64,000 nucleotides of DNA from NCBI RefSeq assembly GCF_021696945.1, contig NZ_JACYHE010000025.1, positions 1-64,000 on the forward strand, in the 5' to 3' direction. Of this stretch, positions 28,715-38,398 are shown in pieces. Each line of letters begins with the position of its first letter. The first letter of the stretch is position 1. The notes beneath the pieces are model-generated. The model saw nothing but the letters and a program-made list of their open reading frames with translations. It was not told the origin of the DNA and ran no database searches. Made by a program: the position numbers and the translations under genes. Source of the DNA: Streptomyces sp. JJ36 (GTDB lineage: Bacteria; Actinomycetota; Actinomycetes; Streptomycetales; Streptomycetaceae).

Positions 28715-29607
28715 GCAACCTCTCTGTCCTGTACGACGCGCCGGGGCCGCGCGCCAAGGTCCGCAACGTCGCCTACACGGTGGTCTTTCTCGGCGCGCTG
28801 GTCCTGGTGGGCTGGTGGGTGCTGGACACCATGGCGGACAAGGACCAGCTCACCGAGGAGAAGTGGAGCCCGTTCGTCACGGACTCCCGGGTGTGGACGA
28901 CCTTCCTCCTTCCCGGTCTGGCGAACACCCTCAAGGCTGCGGGGCTGGCCATCGTCATCGCGCTGCCGCTGGGCGCGTTGCTCGGCATCGCCCGGCTCTC
29001 CGACCACCGCTGGGTCAGTGCCCCCGCCGGGGTGGTCGTGGAGTTCTTCCGCGCGATCCCGGTGCTGCTGATGATGGTCTTCGCCAACCAGATGTACGCC
29101 CAGTTCACCACCGTCGAGTCCGAGGTGCGCCCGCTCTACGCGGTGGTGACCGGTCTGGTGCTCTACAACGGCTCGGTCATCGCCGAGATCGTGCGGGCGG
29201 GCATCCTGTCGCTGCCCTCCGGCCAGACCGACGCGGCCAAGGCCATCGGCATGCGCAAGGGGCAGACCATGTCCTACGTGCTGCTCCCGCAGGCCGTCAC
29301 GGCCATGCTGCCGGCGCTGGTCAGCCAGCTCGTGGTGATCGTCAAGGACACCGCGCTCGGCGGCGCGATGCTCGGCTTCGACGACCTGATGAACCAGGTC
29401 AGCAACATCAGCGCGAACTACGGTGCGAACACCATCGCCTCGTTCACGGCGGTCGCCGTCATCTTCATCGCGCTCAACTTCCTGCTCACCAACCTCGCCT
29501 CCTGGATCGAGGCCCGCATCCGGCGCGGCAAGCGCACCACCGGCGCGGTGGTGCACGGCGGTGCCACCGAGGACATGGAGTACGAGGAGCCGGTGACCAA
29601 GGAGTAG
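28711..29607 (+). CDS. gluD: Glutamate ABC transporter permease GluD
   Basis: 298 aa permease partner of GluC. An extra N-terminal membrane segment (about residues 22-44) precedes the core; the EAA loop is SLPSGQTDAAKAIGMRKGQTMSYVLLPQAV; the C-terminal 30 residues are hydrophilic and acidic. It overlaps gluC by 4 nt and is followed by a 14-bp hairpin. Confidence 0.92.
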   Translation: MSNLSVLYDAPGPRAKVRNVAYTVVFLGALVLVGWWVLDTMADKDQLTEEKWSPFVTDSRVWTTFLLPGLANTLKAAGLAIVIALPLGALLGIARLSDHRWVSAPAGVVVEFFRAIPVLLMMVFANQMYAQFTTVESEVRPLYAVVTGLVLYNGSVIAEIVRAGILSLPSGQTDAAKAIGMRKGQTMSYVLLPQAVTAMLPALVSQLVVIVKDTALGGAMLGFDDLMNQVSNISANYGANTIASFTAVAVIFIALNFLLTNLASWIEARIRRGKRTTGAVVHGGATEDMEYEEPVTKE

Positions 29608-29667
29608 CTCCGGGCCGGCACCGCGCCCGGACACCCGCCGCGGAGCCGTCCCGCGACCCGCGTTACG

Positions 29668-29704
29668 CTGCCCGTTCCCCCTCGCTTGACGGGGGAACGG
29701 GCAG
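29668..29704. terminator. Terminator hairpin after gluABCD
   Basis: Perfect 14-bp stem CTGCCCGTTCCCCC (29668-29681) with GGGGGAACGGGCAG (29691-29704), 9-nt loop, 60 nt after the gluD stop. It insulates the transporter operon from the hydroxylase gene downstream. Confidence 0.8.
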
Positions 29705-29797
29705 TGGGTTGCATACCGCTGTGATCGCGCACCGGGCTCCCTCCGCTCCCCTTCTGCATGTTCGTCGGCCCTGTGAGAACAGCGAGGTCCCCCCGCC

Positions 29798-31459
29798 GTG
29801 GACCCGGTGATCGTCGTCGGCGCGGGCCCGGTGGGCCTCGCGCTGGCACTGGCGCTCGCGCGCCACTCCGTTCCCACCGTGGTGCTCGACGCCGGTGCGG
29901 GCGAGGTCGTACGCCGCTCCGCGCGCACCTGTGTGCTGAGCGCTCCTACCGTCGCCTGGCTGCCGCCCCTGCCGGGTGCCGGAGTGCGCTGGCGTGCGTG
30001 GCGGACCGAGCGGCGGCAGCAGTGCCTGGAGCGTGTCGAGTCCGGGGGCCCCGGGCACGCCGACCCCGGAGACGACGTGGCGCCGCTCCATCTGGAACAG
30101 CACCGCCTGGAGATCGCGTTGCGCGCCACGGTGGCGGGGGAGCGGCTGGTCCACCTGGTGCCCCGGAGCCGGCTGATCCGCCTGGAGCAGGACGCCACCG
30201 GCGTCTCCGCGCAGACCGGCGGCCCGGACGGCACCTGGTGGCGCGGCAGCCACCTCGTCGGCTGCGACGGCGCCCGGTCCATGGTGCGCAAGCTGCTCGG
30301 CGTCCGCTTCCCGGGGCGTACGGCCGTGGAACGGCACGCCGTCGCCGCGCTGCGCACCGGGCTGCCCCGGCCGGACGAGGCCGTGCTGCACCGCGACCCG
30401 CCGGGCGCCGGCGGGGAGGTGACGGCCCGGCCGCTCTCCGGCGGGGTCTGGCGGTTCGACTGGCTGCTGCCGCCCCGGGGACCCGTGGTCACCCCGGAGG
30501 ACCTGCTGACCCGCGCTCAGGAGACCCTGGCCGCCTGGGCGCCCGGGGAGCGGACCGGGGGGCGTGAAGACGCCGACAGCGGGCCGGCGTACGAGCTGCT
30601 CGACACCGGCGTGCACACGGCGCACCAGCGGCTCGCCCGGCACTGGCGCGCCGAACGTGCCTTTCTCGCCGGGGATGCGGCCCACCTGCTCGGCGCGCTC
30701 GGCGTGCAGGCGGTGGAGGAGGGGCTGCGGGACGCGGCCAACCTGGCCTGGAAGCTCGCCCTCGCCTGGCACGACGGACCCCGCGGCCCGGGCGCCGCGG
30801 CCCGCGAGCGGCTGCTGGACAGCTACGAGGCCGAGCGGCGGAGCGCGGTGGCGGCCCGGTTGCGCGCCGTCGATCAGGCGCTGCCGCTGGTGCGCCGGGC
30901 CGGCGGCGGGCTGCGTACGCTGCTCCCGGGGGCCGAGCGCGCGGCCCTCGAACTGCTGACCGACGGCCATCTCGGCCGGGGCCGGCTCGGCGGCCCACCG
31001 GAATACCCCGGTTCGCCGCTGGCCCCGCCACCCGCCGCCGTCACCCCGGTGCCGGCCCGCACCCGCCCGGGCGCACCCGTGACCGACGTGCCGGTCACCG
31101 CGCTGGACGGCACCCGGACGCGGCTGCGGTCCCGTCTCGGCGGCCGTGGCGGGGAGCTGCTGGTCCTGCTCGTCGCCCCGGGCACCGGCGTCTGGGACAG
31201 CCGGCACTGGCTTCAGGCCGGGCTGATGCCGGAGCTCGCCGCCGCCGTCGAGGCGCTGCCGCTCCGGGCCGAGCTCCTCGTCGCCGAGGAGTACCCGGGC
31301 GCCGCCCCGCACACGGTCCTGCTGGTGCGCCCCGACGGGCACTTGGTCGCCGCGCTCCACGGCGCCCGTACGGACGAGCTCGTGGCCTGCGCCGACGCCC
31401 TGCTGGGCGGGGGACGGGACGCCGCGGACCCGGCCGGCACCGCGGCCGGGCAGGGCTGA
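29798..31459 (+). CDS. FAD-dependent aromatic hydroxylase (PHBH-like monooxygenase)
   Basis: 553 aa group A flavoprotein monooxygenase. The dinucleotide fold is VIVVGAGPVGLALALALARH (near residue 4); a DG motif appears in LVGCDGARSMVRKLLG; the second FAD motif is FLAGDAAHLLGALGVQAVEEGLRDAANLAWKLA. The last 110 residues form a thioredoxin-like domain of the kind found in phenol hydroxylases (LLVLLVAPGTGVWDSRHW; LLVRPDGHLVAAL). Such enzymes hydroxylate phenols or polyketide rings with NAD(P)H; the substrate is unknown, and no pathway genes are adjacent. GTG 29798 lies 93 bp beyond the glu terminator. Confidence 0.85.
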   Translation: MDPVIVVGAGPVGLALALALARHSVPTVVLDAGAGEVVRRSARTCVLSAPTVAWLPPLPGAGVRWRAWRTERRQQCLERVESGGPGHADPGDDVAPLHLEQHRLEIALRATVAGERLVHLVPRSRLIRLEQDATGVSAQTGGPDGTWWRGSHLVGCDGARSMVRKLLGVRFPGRTAVERHAVAALRTGLPRPDEAVLHRDPPGAGGEVTARPLSGGVWRFDWLLPPRGPVVTPEDLLTRAQETLAAWAPGERTGGREDADSGPAYELLDTGVHTAHQRLARHWRAERAFLAGDAAHLLGALGVQAVEEGLRDAANLAWKLALAWHDGPRGPGAAARERLLDSYEAERRSAVAARLRAVDQALPLVRRAGGGLRTLLPGAERAALELLTDGHLGRGRLGGPPEYPGSPLAPPPAAVTPVPARTRPGAPVTDVPVTALDGTRTRLRSRLGGRGGELLVLLVAPGTGVWDSRHWLQAGLMPELAAAVEALPLRAELLVAEEYPGAAPHTVLLVRPDGHLVAALHGARTDELVACADALLGGGRDAADPAGTAAGQG

Positions 31460-31588
31460 GCCGGGCCCGCCTGCGCCGCGGCGGGGGGCCTGACCCCCGT
31501 TCCGCGGGCGCCGCGGGCCGCCGCGCCGCTCCGGTACGGCCCGCCCGGCCCGGTGCTCGGCCCGCGTCCGCACAGCCCGCCCCGGGGC

Positions 31589-34500
31589 TCAGGCCGGGGT
31601 CAGCCGCAGGGTGAGGATCTGGAACGGGCGCAGGGTCAGCTCCAGCGAGCCGTCCGCCGCCGGCTCCGGCCGGCCGTCCGCCCCGCCGAGCGGGCGCTCC
31701 AGCAGGTCGGTCACCGCCACACCGGCCGTCGCGAAACCAGGGGTCAGCGTGGTGCGGGCCCGGCCGCCGTGCGACTCGTAGAGCCGGACCACCACGTCGC
31801 CGCTGCGGTCCTCGGCCAGCTTGACCGCCTCCACCACCACCTGCTCCCCGGTGACCGAGACCAGGGGCGCCACCGGCGCGCCGGCGCCCCGCACGGTGCG
31901 TTCCGGGAGGTTGATGCGGTGCCCCTCGCGCACCGCGTCGCCGATGCCGGCGCCCGGCGCCAGGGCACAGCGCATCCGGTGGAGTCCGTGGTCGGTCTCC
32001 GGATCCGGGTAGCGCGGGGCGCGCAGCAGCGAGAGCCGGACCGTGGTGGTCTGACCGCCGTCCTCCGCGCGCACGTCCCGGGTCACGTCGTGTCCGTACG
32101 TCGAGTCGTTGACCAGCGCGACGCCCCAGCCGGGCTCCTCCACCTGCACCCAGCGGTGGGCGCAGATCTCGAACTTCGCGGCGTCCCAGGAGGTGTTCAC
32201 GTGGGTGGCCCGGAAGACGTGGCCGAACTGGGTCTCCGCCGCCGACCGGTCGGCCTTCACGTCCAGCGGGAACGCGGCCTTGAGGAAGGTCTCCGTCTCC
32301 CGCCAGTCCACCTCGGTGTCGATCTCCAGCACCCGTGAGCCCGGCCGCAGCGTGAGGAGCTGCACCACCGAGGAGTCGCCGAAGGAGCGGACGACCCGGA
32401 CCGTGGCCGGCTCGCCGCCCGTCGCGCCGCCCGCGGAGAGCGACACCGCATCGGCGCCGGTGAGGTCGGTGACGTTGTGCCGGTAGAAGGCGTCGACGTC
32501 CCAGGCGTCCCACGCGTTGGGGAAGTCGGGATGGGTCTGGAGCAGGTTTCCGGCCGCGCCGGGCGCGATCGCGTCCCGTCCGCTCGCCAGATCCACCGCC
32601 GAGACGACGAGCCCGCGCCGGTCGACGCCGACCCGCAGCAGCCCGTTCTCCAGCACCCATCCGCCGCCGTCCCGCTCCGCCACGGTGACCGCGGCGCCCG
32701 TACGGGCCCGCGGCGCCGCTCCGCCCGCCGGGACGCCGTCCCGGGCGTGCGGGGCGCCGTTGAAGACCAGCTCCTGCCCGCCCTCGCCGGCCAGCGCGCG
32801 CTGTGCGGCGCCGGTGATCTCCTCCAGCTCCGCGCGGACCCGGGCGTAGGTCTCCCGGGCCTCCCGGTGCACCCAGGCGATGGAGGAGCCCGGCAGGATG
32901 TCGTGGAACTGGTGCAGCAGCACCGTCTTCCACAGCCGGTCCAGCCGCTCGTACGGGTACGCGTACCCGGCCCGGCGCAGCGCGGCGGTGGCGGACCACA
33001 GCTCCGCCTCGCGCAGCAGCGACTCACTGTGCCGGTTGCCCTGCTTGGTCCTCGCCTGCGACGTGTAGGTGCCGCGGTGCCGCTCCAGATAGAGCTCGCC
33101 CGCCCACACCGGCGCCTGCCCGGGGCCCCCGTACTCCTCGTGCGCCTGCCCGAAGAACGCCGACGGGCGCTCCACCGCCACCCGCGGGGACCCCTCCAGG
33201 TCTGCCTGGCGCGCGGCCCGGGCCAGCATCTCGCGGGTCGCGCCACCGCCGCCGTCGCCCCAGCCGAAGGGCACCAGGGAGCGGGAGGCCGCGCCCTTCT
33301 CCCGGTAGTTCCGGGCCGCGTGTGCCAGCTCGCGCGGGCTCAGATCGGAGTTGTAGGTGTCGACCGGCGGGAAGTGGGTGAAGACCCGGGTGCCGTCGAT
33401 GCCCTCCCACCAGAAGGTGTGGTGCGGGAAGGGGTTGGTCTCGCTCCAGGAGATCTTCTGCGTCAGGAACCACTCCGCCCCGGCCAGCCGGACGAGTTGC
33501 GGCAGCGCCGCCGTGTAGCCGAAGGAGTCGGGGAGCCACACCTCCCGGGTCTCCACCCCGAACTCGTCCAGGAAGAACTTCTTGCCGTGCAGGAACTGCC
33601 GGGCCATCGCCTCGCCGCCGACCATGTTGGTGTCCGACTCCACCCACATGCCGCCGACCGGCACGAACTGCCCGTCCGCCACCTTCTTCCGCACCCGGGC
33701 GTACAGCTCCGGCCGGTGCTCCTTGAGCCAGGCGAACTGCTGGGCCTGGGACATGGCGAAGACGAACTCCGGGTGCTCGTCCATCAGCGCCACCATGTTC
33801 GCGGCGGTGCGCGCGACCTTCCGGACCGTCTCCCGCAGCGGCCAGAGCCAGGCCGAGTCGATGTGCGCGTGCCCCACCGCGCTGATCCGGTGCGCCGAGG
33901 CCCGGGCCGGCGCCGAGAGCACGCCGGCCAGGTGCTCCCGCGCGCGCCCCGCGCTGCCCGGCACGTCGGACAGGTCGACCGCGTCGAGAGCGCGTTCGAC
34001 GGCGCGCAGCAGCTCCCAGCGGCGGGCGTCCTCCACCGGCAGCTCGTGCATCAGTCCACCCGCCACCTCCAGGTCCTGTACCAGTTCCCACACCCCGGCC
34101 TCGAAGACGGCGAGGTCCATCCGGCCCAGCCGGTACAGCGGGCGGTCGTGCGCGGTGCGGACGTCTCCCTGGTACGTCGGCGTCTGCGGGGTGTTGAGCA
34201 CCGGGTTGGACGCGGCCTCGACCAGCAGCTCCACCGCCTCGCCGCCGGCGGCGGGGCGGGCGACGGGCACCCAGGCGTTGCGCGGGCTGAGCCCCTTCAC
34301 CGTGCTGCCGTCCGCCCGGTGCACCAGGCCCTCGCACTGGAAACCCGGCATGTCCCGGTCGAAGCCCAGGTCCAGTACCGCCTCCACGGTGCGGCCCGCC
34401 CACTCCGCGGGCACCCGGCCGGTCACCCGGAACCAGGTGGTGCCCCATGCCGGCCCCCACTCCGCTCCCGGTGCGGCGGGCTCGTACGGCGCCGTCAGCG

Positions 34501-34642
34501 CCTCGGCCACCGGCACCGGCTCGCCCGGCGCCTCCCAGCGCTCCACGGTGAGCGGACGCGGCGCGGTGTGCACGGCCGGTCTGATCCGTTCCTCCAGCAC
34601 GCGGCGCAGGCGGGCTTCGACGATCCGGCGGTCGTCGTGCAT
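31589..34642 (-). CDS. GH38 alpha-mannosidase
   Basis: 1017 aa, full length for bacterial GH38. Zinc-site motif GHAHIDSAWLWP, the nucleophile Asp372 in WLPDSFGY, a further metal ligand in HQFHDILPGSS, then the middle helical domain and C-terminal beta domains with substrate contacts. No signal peptide, so it is likely cytosolic, trimming mannosides such as imported oligosaccharides or glycans. Start ATG 34642 has GAAGGAG about 8 nt upstream. The 160-bp upstream gap contains a 13-bp tandem repeat array. It faces the hydroxylase gene tail to tail. Confidence 0.92.
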   Translation of the reverse strand: MHDDRRIVEARLRRVLEERIRPAVHTAPRPLTVERWEAPGEPVPVAEALTAPYEPAAPGAEWGPAWGTTWFRVTGRVPAEWAGRTVEAVLDLGFDRDMPGFQCEGLVHRADGSTVKGLSPRNAWVPVARPAAGGEAVELLVEAASNPVLNTPQTPTYQGDVRTAHDRPLYRLGRMDLAVFEAGVWELVQDLEVAGGLMHELPVEDARRWELLRAVERALDAVDLSDVPGSAGRAREHLAGVLSAPARASAHRISAVGHAHIDSAWLWPLRETVRKVARTAANMVALMDEHPEFVFAMSQAQQFAWLKEHRPELYARVRKKVADGQFVPVGGMWVESDTNMVGGEAMARQFLHGKKFFLDEFGVETREVWLPDSFGYTAALPQLVRLAGAEWFLTQKISWSETNPFPHHTFWWEGIDGTRVFTHFPPVDTYNSDLSPRELAHAARNYREKGAASRSLVPFGWGDGGGGATREMLARAARQADLEGSPRVAVERPSAFFGQAHEEYGGPGQAPVWAGELYLERHRGTYTSQARTKQGNRHSESLLREAELWSATAALRRAGYAYPYERLDRLWKTVLLHQFHDILPGSSIAWVHREARETYARVRAELEEITGAAQRALAGEGGQELVFNGAPHARDGVPAGGAAPRARTGAAVTVAERDGGGWVLENGLLRVGVDRRGLVVSAVDLASGRDAIAPGAAGNLLQTHPDFPNAWDAWDVDAFYRHNVTDLTGADAVSLSAGGATGGEPATVRVVRSFGDSSVVQLLTLRPGSRVLEIDTEVDWRETETFLKAAFPLDVKADRSAAETQFGHVFRATHVNTSWDAAKFEICAHRWVQVEEPGWGVALVNDSTYGHDVTRDVRAEDGGQTTTVRLSLLRAPRYPDPETDHGLHRMRCALAPGAGIGDAVREGHRINLPERTVRGAGAPVAPLVSVTGEQVVVEAVKLAEDRSGDVVVRLYESHGGRARTTLTPGFATAGVAVTDLLERPLGGADGRPEPAADGSLELTLRPFQILTLRLTPA

Positions 34643-34673
34643 GTCGGCGGCTCCTTCGCTCGGGCGACGGCGA

Positions 34674-34725
34674 TCTGCTCGGGGAGTCTGCTCAGGCGGT
34701 CTGCTCGGGCGGCCTGCCCGGGGCC
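34674..34725 (-). repeat. Four 13-bp tandem repeats upstream of the mannosidase gene
   Basis: Units at 34674, 34687, 34700 and 34713: TCTGCTCGGGGAG, TCTGCTCAGGCGG, TCTGCTCGGGCGG, CCTGCCCGGGGCC. They begin 32 bp before the mannosidase start codon, in its likely promoter or leader. Confidence 0.75.
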
Positions 34726-34802
34726 TCCCCGCATCCGTACCCGCCCATGCGCCACGCCGTCGTCCGCCCCCGGCACCCGGCGTAGGGGCGAGCCGGGGCG
34801 GG

Positions 34803-35813
34803 TCAGGGCTTGACCGCGCGGTAGTACCGCTCCGCGCCCCGGTGCAGCGGCAGCGGGTCGGTGTAGATCGCGGTGCGCAGATCGACCTTCTGCGCCGCGT
34901 GCACCTCGCTGCCGATCTGGTCCCGGCTGTTGATCAGCGACCGGGTGAGCGCCTCCACCAGCCCGGCGTCCATGCGGTCGGTGGTGACCAGCAGGTTGGC
35001 GATAGCCACCGTCGGCACCGGCTCGCCGCCCTGCACACCGGGGTAGGCGTCGGCCGGCACCACCGCGGCCCGGTAGTGCCGGGTCTCCGGCTTCATGCCG
35101 TGCAGCAGGGACAGCAGCCCGCCCAGCGGCACCAGCCGGACCGGCAGCCGGGCGGCGAGCTGCTGGATCGCGGAGGTCGGCAGCCCCCCGGACCAGAAGA
35201 AGGCATCCAGCTCCCCCCGCTCCAGCAGCCCGGGCATCTCGTCGATGCCGGCCGCCACCCGCGTCAGGTCCTCCGGACCGCCCAGCCCGGCGGCCGCCAG
35301 CAGCCGGCCCGCGGACAGGCTGACCCCGGAACGCGCCTCGCCCAGGCCGACCCGCAGCCCCCGGAGCCCGGAGACGTCCCGGACCGGCGCGTCCGCGGGG
35401 ACGATGAGCTGCATGTAGTCGTCGTAGAGCCGAGCGCAGGCGCGCAGCCGCCCCGCGTCCCGCCCGCCGCGGTTCAGATAGGCCGCGACCGCGTCGGACT
35501 GGGCGATGGTGACGTCGGCCCTTCCGGAGATCAGCATGTCGATGTTCTGTACGGAGCCCTGGCTCGGCACCAGCCGCATCCGAAGCGCCGGCACATCGCG
35601 GGCGAGGCGGCGGTCGAGCAGCGTGCCGTACCGCTCGTAGACCCCGGTGGGCACGCCGGTGGCGAAGGTGATCCGGCCCCGCGGGCCGCCGTCGCCGTCC
35701 GGCAGCAGCCACCAGCCCGCGGCTCCGAGTGCCCCCGCCGCCGCGCCCGCGCGCAGCAGCGTACGGCGGCGCGGGGTGGGCCGGCCGGCGCCGGCGCGGG
35801 TGGTTCCGGACAT
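34803..35813 (-). CDS. TAXI-family substrate-binding protein with a Tat-like signal
   Basis: 336 aa. The N-terminus [28 protein letters not shown] resembles a twin-arginine or lipid-less export signal; then a TAXI (TRAP-associated extracytoplasmic immunogenic) domain: [71 protein letters not shown]. Binding proteins of this family feed DctQM-type TRAP permeases, but no permease gene lies nearby, so it is an orphan here. Substrate unknown (dicarboxylates, glutamate or similar in the family). Start ATG 35813 is chosen; a longer frame exists without a better ribosome binding site. It lies upstream of the mannosidase gene on the same strand. Confidence 0.8.
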   Translation of the reverse strand: MSGTTRAGAGRPTPRRRTLLRAGAAAGALGAAGWWLLPDGDGGPRGRITFATGVPTGVYERYGTLLDRRLARDVPALRMRLVPSQGSVQNIDMLISGRADVTIAQSDAVAAYLNRGGRDAGRLRACARLYDDYMQLIVPADAPVRDVSGLRGLRVGLGEARSGVSLSAGRLLAAAGLGGPEDLTRVAAGIDEMPGLLERGELDAFFWSGGLPTSAIQQLAARLPVRLVPLGGLLSLLHGMKPETRHYRAAVVPADAYPGVQGGEPVPTVAIANLLVTTDRMDAGLVEALTRSLINSRDQIGSEVHAAQKVDLRTAIYTDPLPLHRGAERYYRAVKP

Positions 35814-35874
35814 GCCGCGATCCTGCCACCCCGGTCTCCCGGACGGCAGTGGGGCCCGCCCCGGCGCCAGCACG

Positions 35875-35880
35875 TACCCT
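35875..35880 (+). promoter_or_regulatory. -10 element for miaB
   Basis: TACCCT ends 10 nt before the ATG at 35891, giving a leader of only a few nucleotides. Confidence 0.4.
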
Positions 35881-35890
35881 GTGGACTGAG

Positions 35891-37381
35891 ATGACTGCGA
35901 AGACTTACGAGCTGCGGACGTTCGGCTGCCAGATGAACGTCCACGACAGCGAGCGGATGGCGGGCCTGCTGGAGGAAGCGGGCTACGTACGGGCGCCGGA
36001 GGAGGCCGAGGCGGCCGACGTCGTCGTGTTCAACACCTGCGCGGTGCGGGAGAACGCCGACAACCGGCTGTACGGCAATCTGGGACAGCTCGCGCCGAAG
36101 AAGGCCGCCCGGCCCGGGATGCAGATCGCGGTGGGCGGCTGCCTGGCGCAGAAGGACCGCGAGACGATCGTGCGGCGGGCGCCCTGGGTCGACGTGGTCT
36201 TCGGCACGCACAACGTCGGCAAGCTGCCGGTGCTGCTGGAACGCGCCCGGATCGAGCAGGAGGCGCAGGTCGAGATCGCCGAGTCGCTGGAGGCGTTCCC
36301 CTCCACGCTCCCCACGCGGCGGGAGAGCCCGTACGCGGCCTGGGTCTCCATCTCCGTCGGCTGCAACAACACCTGCACCTTCTGCATCGTCCCGCAGCTC
36401 CGCGGCAAGGAGAAGGACCGCCGCCCGGGCGACATCCTGGCCGAGGTCGAGGCGCTGGTCGCGGAGGGCGTCAGCGAGATCACCCTGCTCGGGCAGAACG
36501 TCAACGCCTACGGCAGCGACATCGGGGACCGGCAGGCCTTCGGGAAGCTGCTGCGTGCCTGCGGGCAGATCGAGGGTTTGGAGCGGGTCCGTTTCACCTC
36601 CCCGCACCCGCGTGACTTCACCGACGACGTCATCGCCGCGATGGCCGAGACGCCCAACGTGATGCCGCAGCTCCACATGCCGCTGCAGTCCGGCTCCTCG
36701 CGGGTGCTGAAGGCGATGCGCCGGTCCTACCGGCAGGAGCGCTTCCTGGGGATCATCGAGAAGGTGCGGGCCGCCATCCCGGACGCCGCGATCTCCACGG
36801 ACATCATCGTCGGCTTCCCCGGCGAGACGGAGGAGGACTTCGCCGAGACGCTGCACGTGGTGCGGGAGGCGCGGTTCGCCCAGGCGTTCACCTTCCAGTA
36901 CAGCAAGCGGCCCGGCACCCCGGCGGCGGAGATGGACGGGCAGCTCCCCAAGGCCGTGGTCCAGGAGCGTTACGAGCGGCTGGTCGCCCTCCAGGAGGAG
37001 ATCTCCTGGGAGGAGAACAAGAAGCAGGTCGGCCGCACGCTGGAGGTCATGGTCGCCGAGGGGGGCGGCCGGAAGGACGACCTCACCCGGCGGTTGTCGG
37101 GCCGGGCGCCCGACAACCGGCTGGTGCACTTCGCGCGGCCGGAGGAGCCGGTGCGCCCCGGGGACGTGGCCTCGGTGTGCGTCAGCTACGCCGCGCCGCA
37201 CCATCTGCTGGCCGAGTCCGCGCCGCTCGCGGTCCGCCGGACCCGTGCGGGCGACGCCTGGGAGCGGCAGCAGGAGGGGGCGGCGCAGCGGGAGACCTCC
37301 GGGGTGATGCTCGGGCTGCCGACGGTGGGCGTGCCGGAGCAGCCGCCCGCTCCCGCCGGAGGGGGGTGCACGGCCTGCTGA
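35891..37381 (+). CDS. miaB: tRNA-2-methylthio-N6-dimethylallyladenosine synthase MiaB
   Basis: 496 aa radical-SAM methylthiotransferase acting on i6A37 of tRNAs reading U-starting codons. MTTase cysteines occur in [22 protein letters not shown] and VGGCLAQKD; the radical-SAM cluster is CNNTCTFC; then a TRAM domain (about residues 385-440), and a C-terminal 50-residue tail ending GGGCTAC that is not part of the family core. ATG 35891 is the first start giving [14 protein letters not shown]. It shares the window with miaA, which makes its substrate. Confidence 0.95.
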   Translation: MTAKTYELRTFGCQMNVHDSERMAGLLEEAGYVRAPEEAEAADVVVFNTCAVRENADNRLYGNLGQLAPKKAARPGMQIAVGGCLAQKDRETIVRRAPWVDVVFGTHNVGKLPVLLERARIEQEAQVEIAESLEAFPSTLPTRRESPYAAWVSISVGCNNTCTFCIVPQLRGKEKDRRPGDILAEVEALVAEGVSEITLLGQNVNAYGSDIGDRQAFGKLLRACGQIEGLERVRFTSPHPRDFTDDVIAAMAETPNVMPQLHMPLQSGSSRVLKAMRRSYRQERFLGIIEKVRAAIPDAAISTDIIVGFPGETEEDFAETLHVVREARFAQAFTFQYSKRPGTPAAEMDGQLPKAVVQERYERLVALQEEISWEENKKQVGRTLEVMVAEGGGRKDDLTRRLSGRAPDNRLVHFARPEEPVRPGDVASVCVSYAAPHHLLAESAPLAVRRTRAGDAWERQQEGAAQRETSGVMLGLPTVGVPEQPPAPAGGGCTAC

Positions 37382-37513
37382 CCCGGGGTCCGTCGTACGG
37401 GTGAGAGAGGCGCCCGCCGCGCGGTGCACCGTGGCGACGCCCGCCGCCGTGCGGGAGCGCGCGCGGGCGCCGGAGCAACGGGTGAGGTGAGGGCCGGCGG
37501 GCGCGGCAGGCCG

Positions 37514-37519
37514 TAAGCT
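37514..37519 (+). promoter_or_regulatory. -10 element for the dioxygenase-like gene
   Basis: TAAGCT ends 7 nt before ATG 37527, fitting a leaderless mRNA. Confidence 0.45.
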
Positions 37520-37526
37520 GCCGTCC

Positions 37527-38252
37527 ATGCTTGTCGCCGCCGCCGTGTGCCCCTGCCCGCCGCTGCTCGTGCCCGAGGTGGCCGCCGGAGCCGCCCCGGA
37601 GATGGACGACGCCCGTGCCGCCTGCTACGACGTGATCGGTGTGCTGGCCGCCGCCCGGGCGGACCGGCTCGTCGTGGTGGGCCCGGCCGAGCAGGCCGCC
37701 CGCGGTGTCCACCCGCAGGGCGCCCGCGGTTCCTTCCGCAGCTTCGGGGTGGACCTGGAGGTGTCCCTCGGCAAGCCGCCGGAGGGCGGGCCGGGCGGCG
37801 GGGACGGGCGTGCGCTGCCCCCGTCGCTGGCCGTCGGGGCGTGGCTGCTGGAGCGCACCGGCTGGTCCTCCGCTCCGGTGGAGGGGCTGGGCGTGGGGGA
37901 GCCGCTGTCCCGTGAGCGGTGCGCCGCGGCCGGCCGCGACCTGGCGGCGACCGCCGGGCGGGTGGCGCTGCTGGTGCTGGGCGACGGTTCGGCCTGCCGC
38001 ACCCTCAAGGCCCCGGGCTGGTTCGACGAGCGGGCCACCGCGTTCGACGCGGCAGCGGCACGGGCGCTGGGCGCCGCCGACGTGTCCGGGCTGCTGGAGC
38101 TGGACGAGGAACTGGCGTACGAGCTCCAGGTCTCCGGGCGGGCCTCCTGGCAGGTGCTGGCCGGGGCCGCGGAGGACGCGGGGCTGAGCGGGCGGCTGCT
38201 GTACGACGCGGCGCCGTACGGGGTCGGGTATCTGGTGGCCGGCTGGTCCTGA
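37527..38252 (+). CDS. Class III extradiol dioxygenase-like protein
   Basis: 241 aa, soluble. The start MLVAAAVCPCPPLLVPEVA and segments LVVVGPAEQAARGV and LLVLGDGSACRTLKAPGWFDERATAFD fit the LigB-like (class III extradiol dioxygenase, subunit B) fold seen in a conserved actinobacterial family near miaB-miaA. The usual paired His iron ligands are not obvious, so it may not be a dioxygenase. Function unknown. It is convergent with the small antitoxin-like gene across a strong hairpin. Confidence 0.75.
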   Translation: MLVAAAVCPCPPLLVPEVAAGAAPEMDDARAACYDVIGVLAAARADRLVVVGPAEQAARGVHPQGARGSFRSFGVDLEVSLGKPPEGGPGGGDGRALPPSLAVGAWLLERTGWSSAPVEGLGVGEPLSRERCAAAGRDLAATAGRVALLVLGDGSACRTLKAPGWFDERATAFDAAAARALGAADVSGLLELDEELAYELQVSGRASWQVLAGAAEDAGLSGRLLYDAAPYGVGYLVAGWS

Positions 38253-38328
38253 GCGGCCCGGCCCGTACGTGCGCGACCGGCGGGTCCCGGTGCTCCCTGC
38301 GGGCCCCCTCGTCGCGCCCGCCGCCGTG

Positions 38329-38384
38329 CCGCACGCCGGCCGTGGCCGCGCACCGCGGGGCGTGCGGCCACGGCCGGTGTGCGG
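38329..38384. terminator. Bidirectional terminator hairpin
   Basis: A 21-bp stem with one G-T wobble (38329-38349 with 38364-38384) and a 14-nt loop sits between the converging ends of the dioxygenase-like gene and the antitoxin-like gene. Confidence 0.75.
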
Positions 38385-38398
38385 GGGCGGGACTGCCC

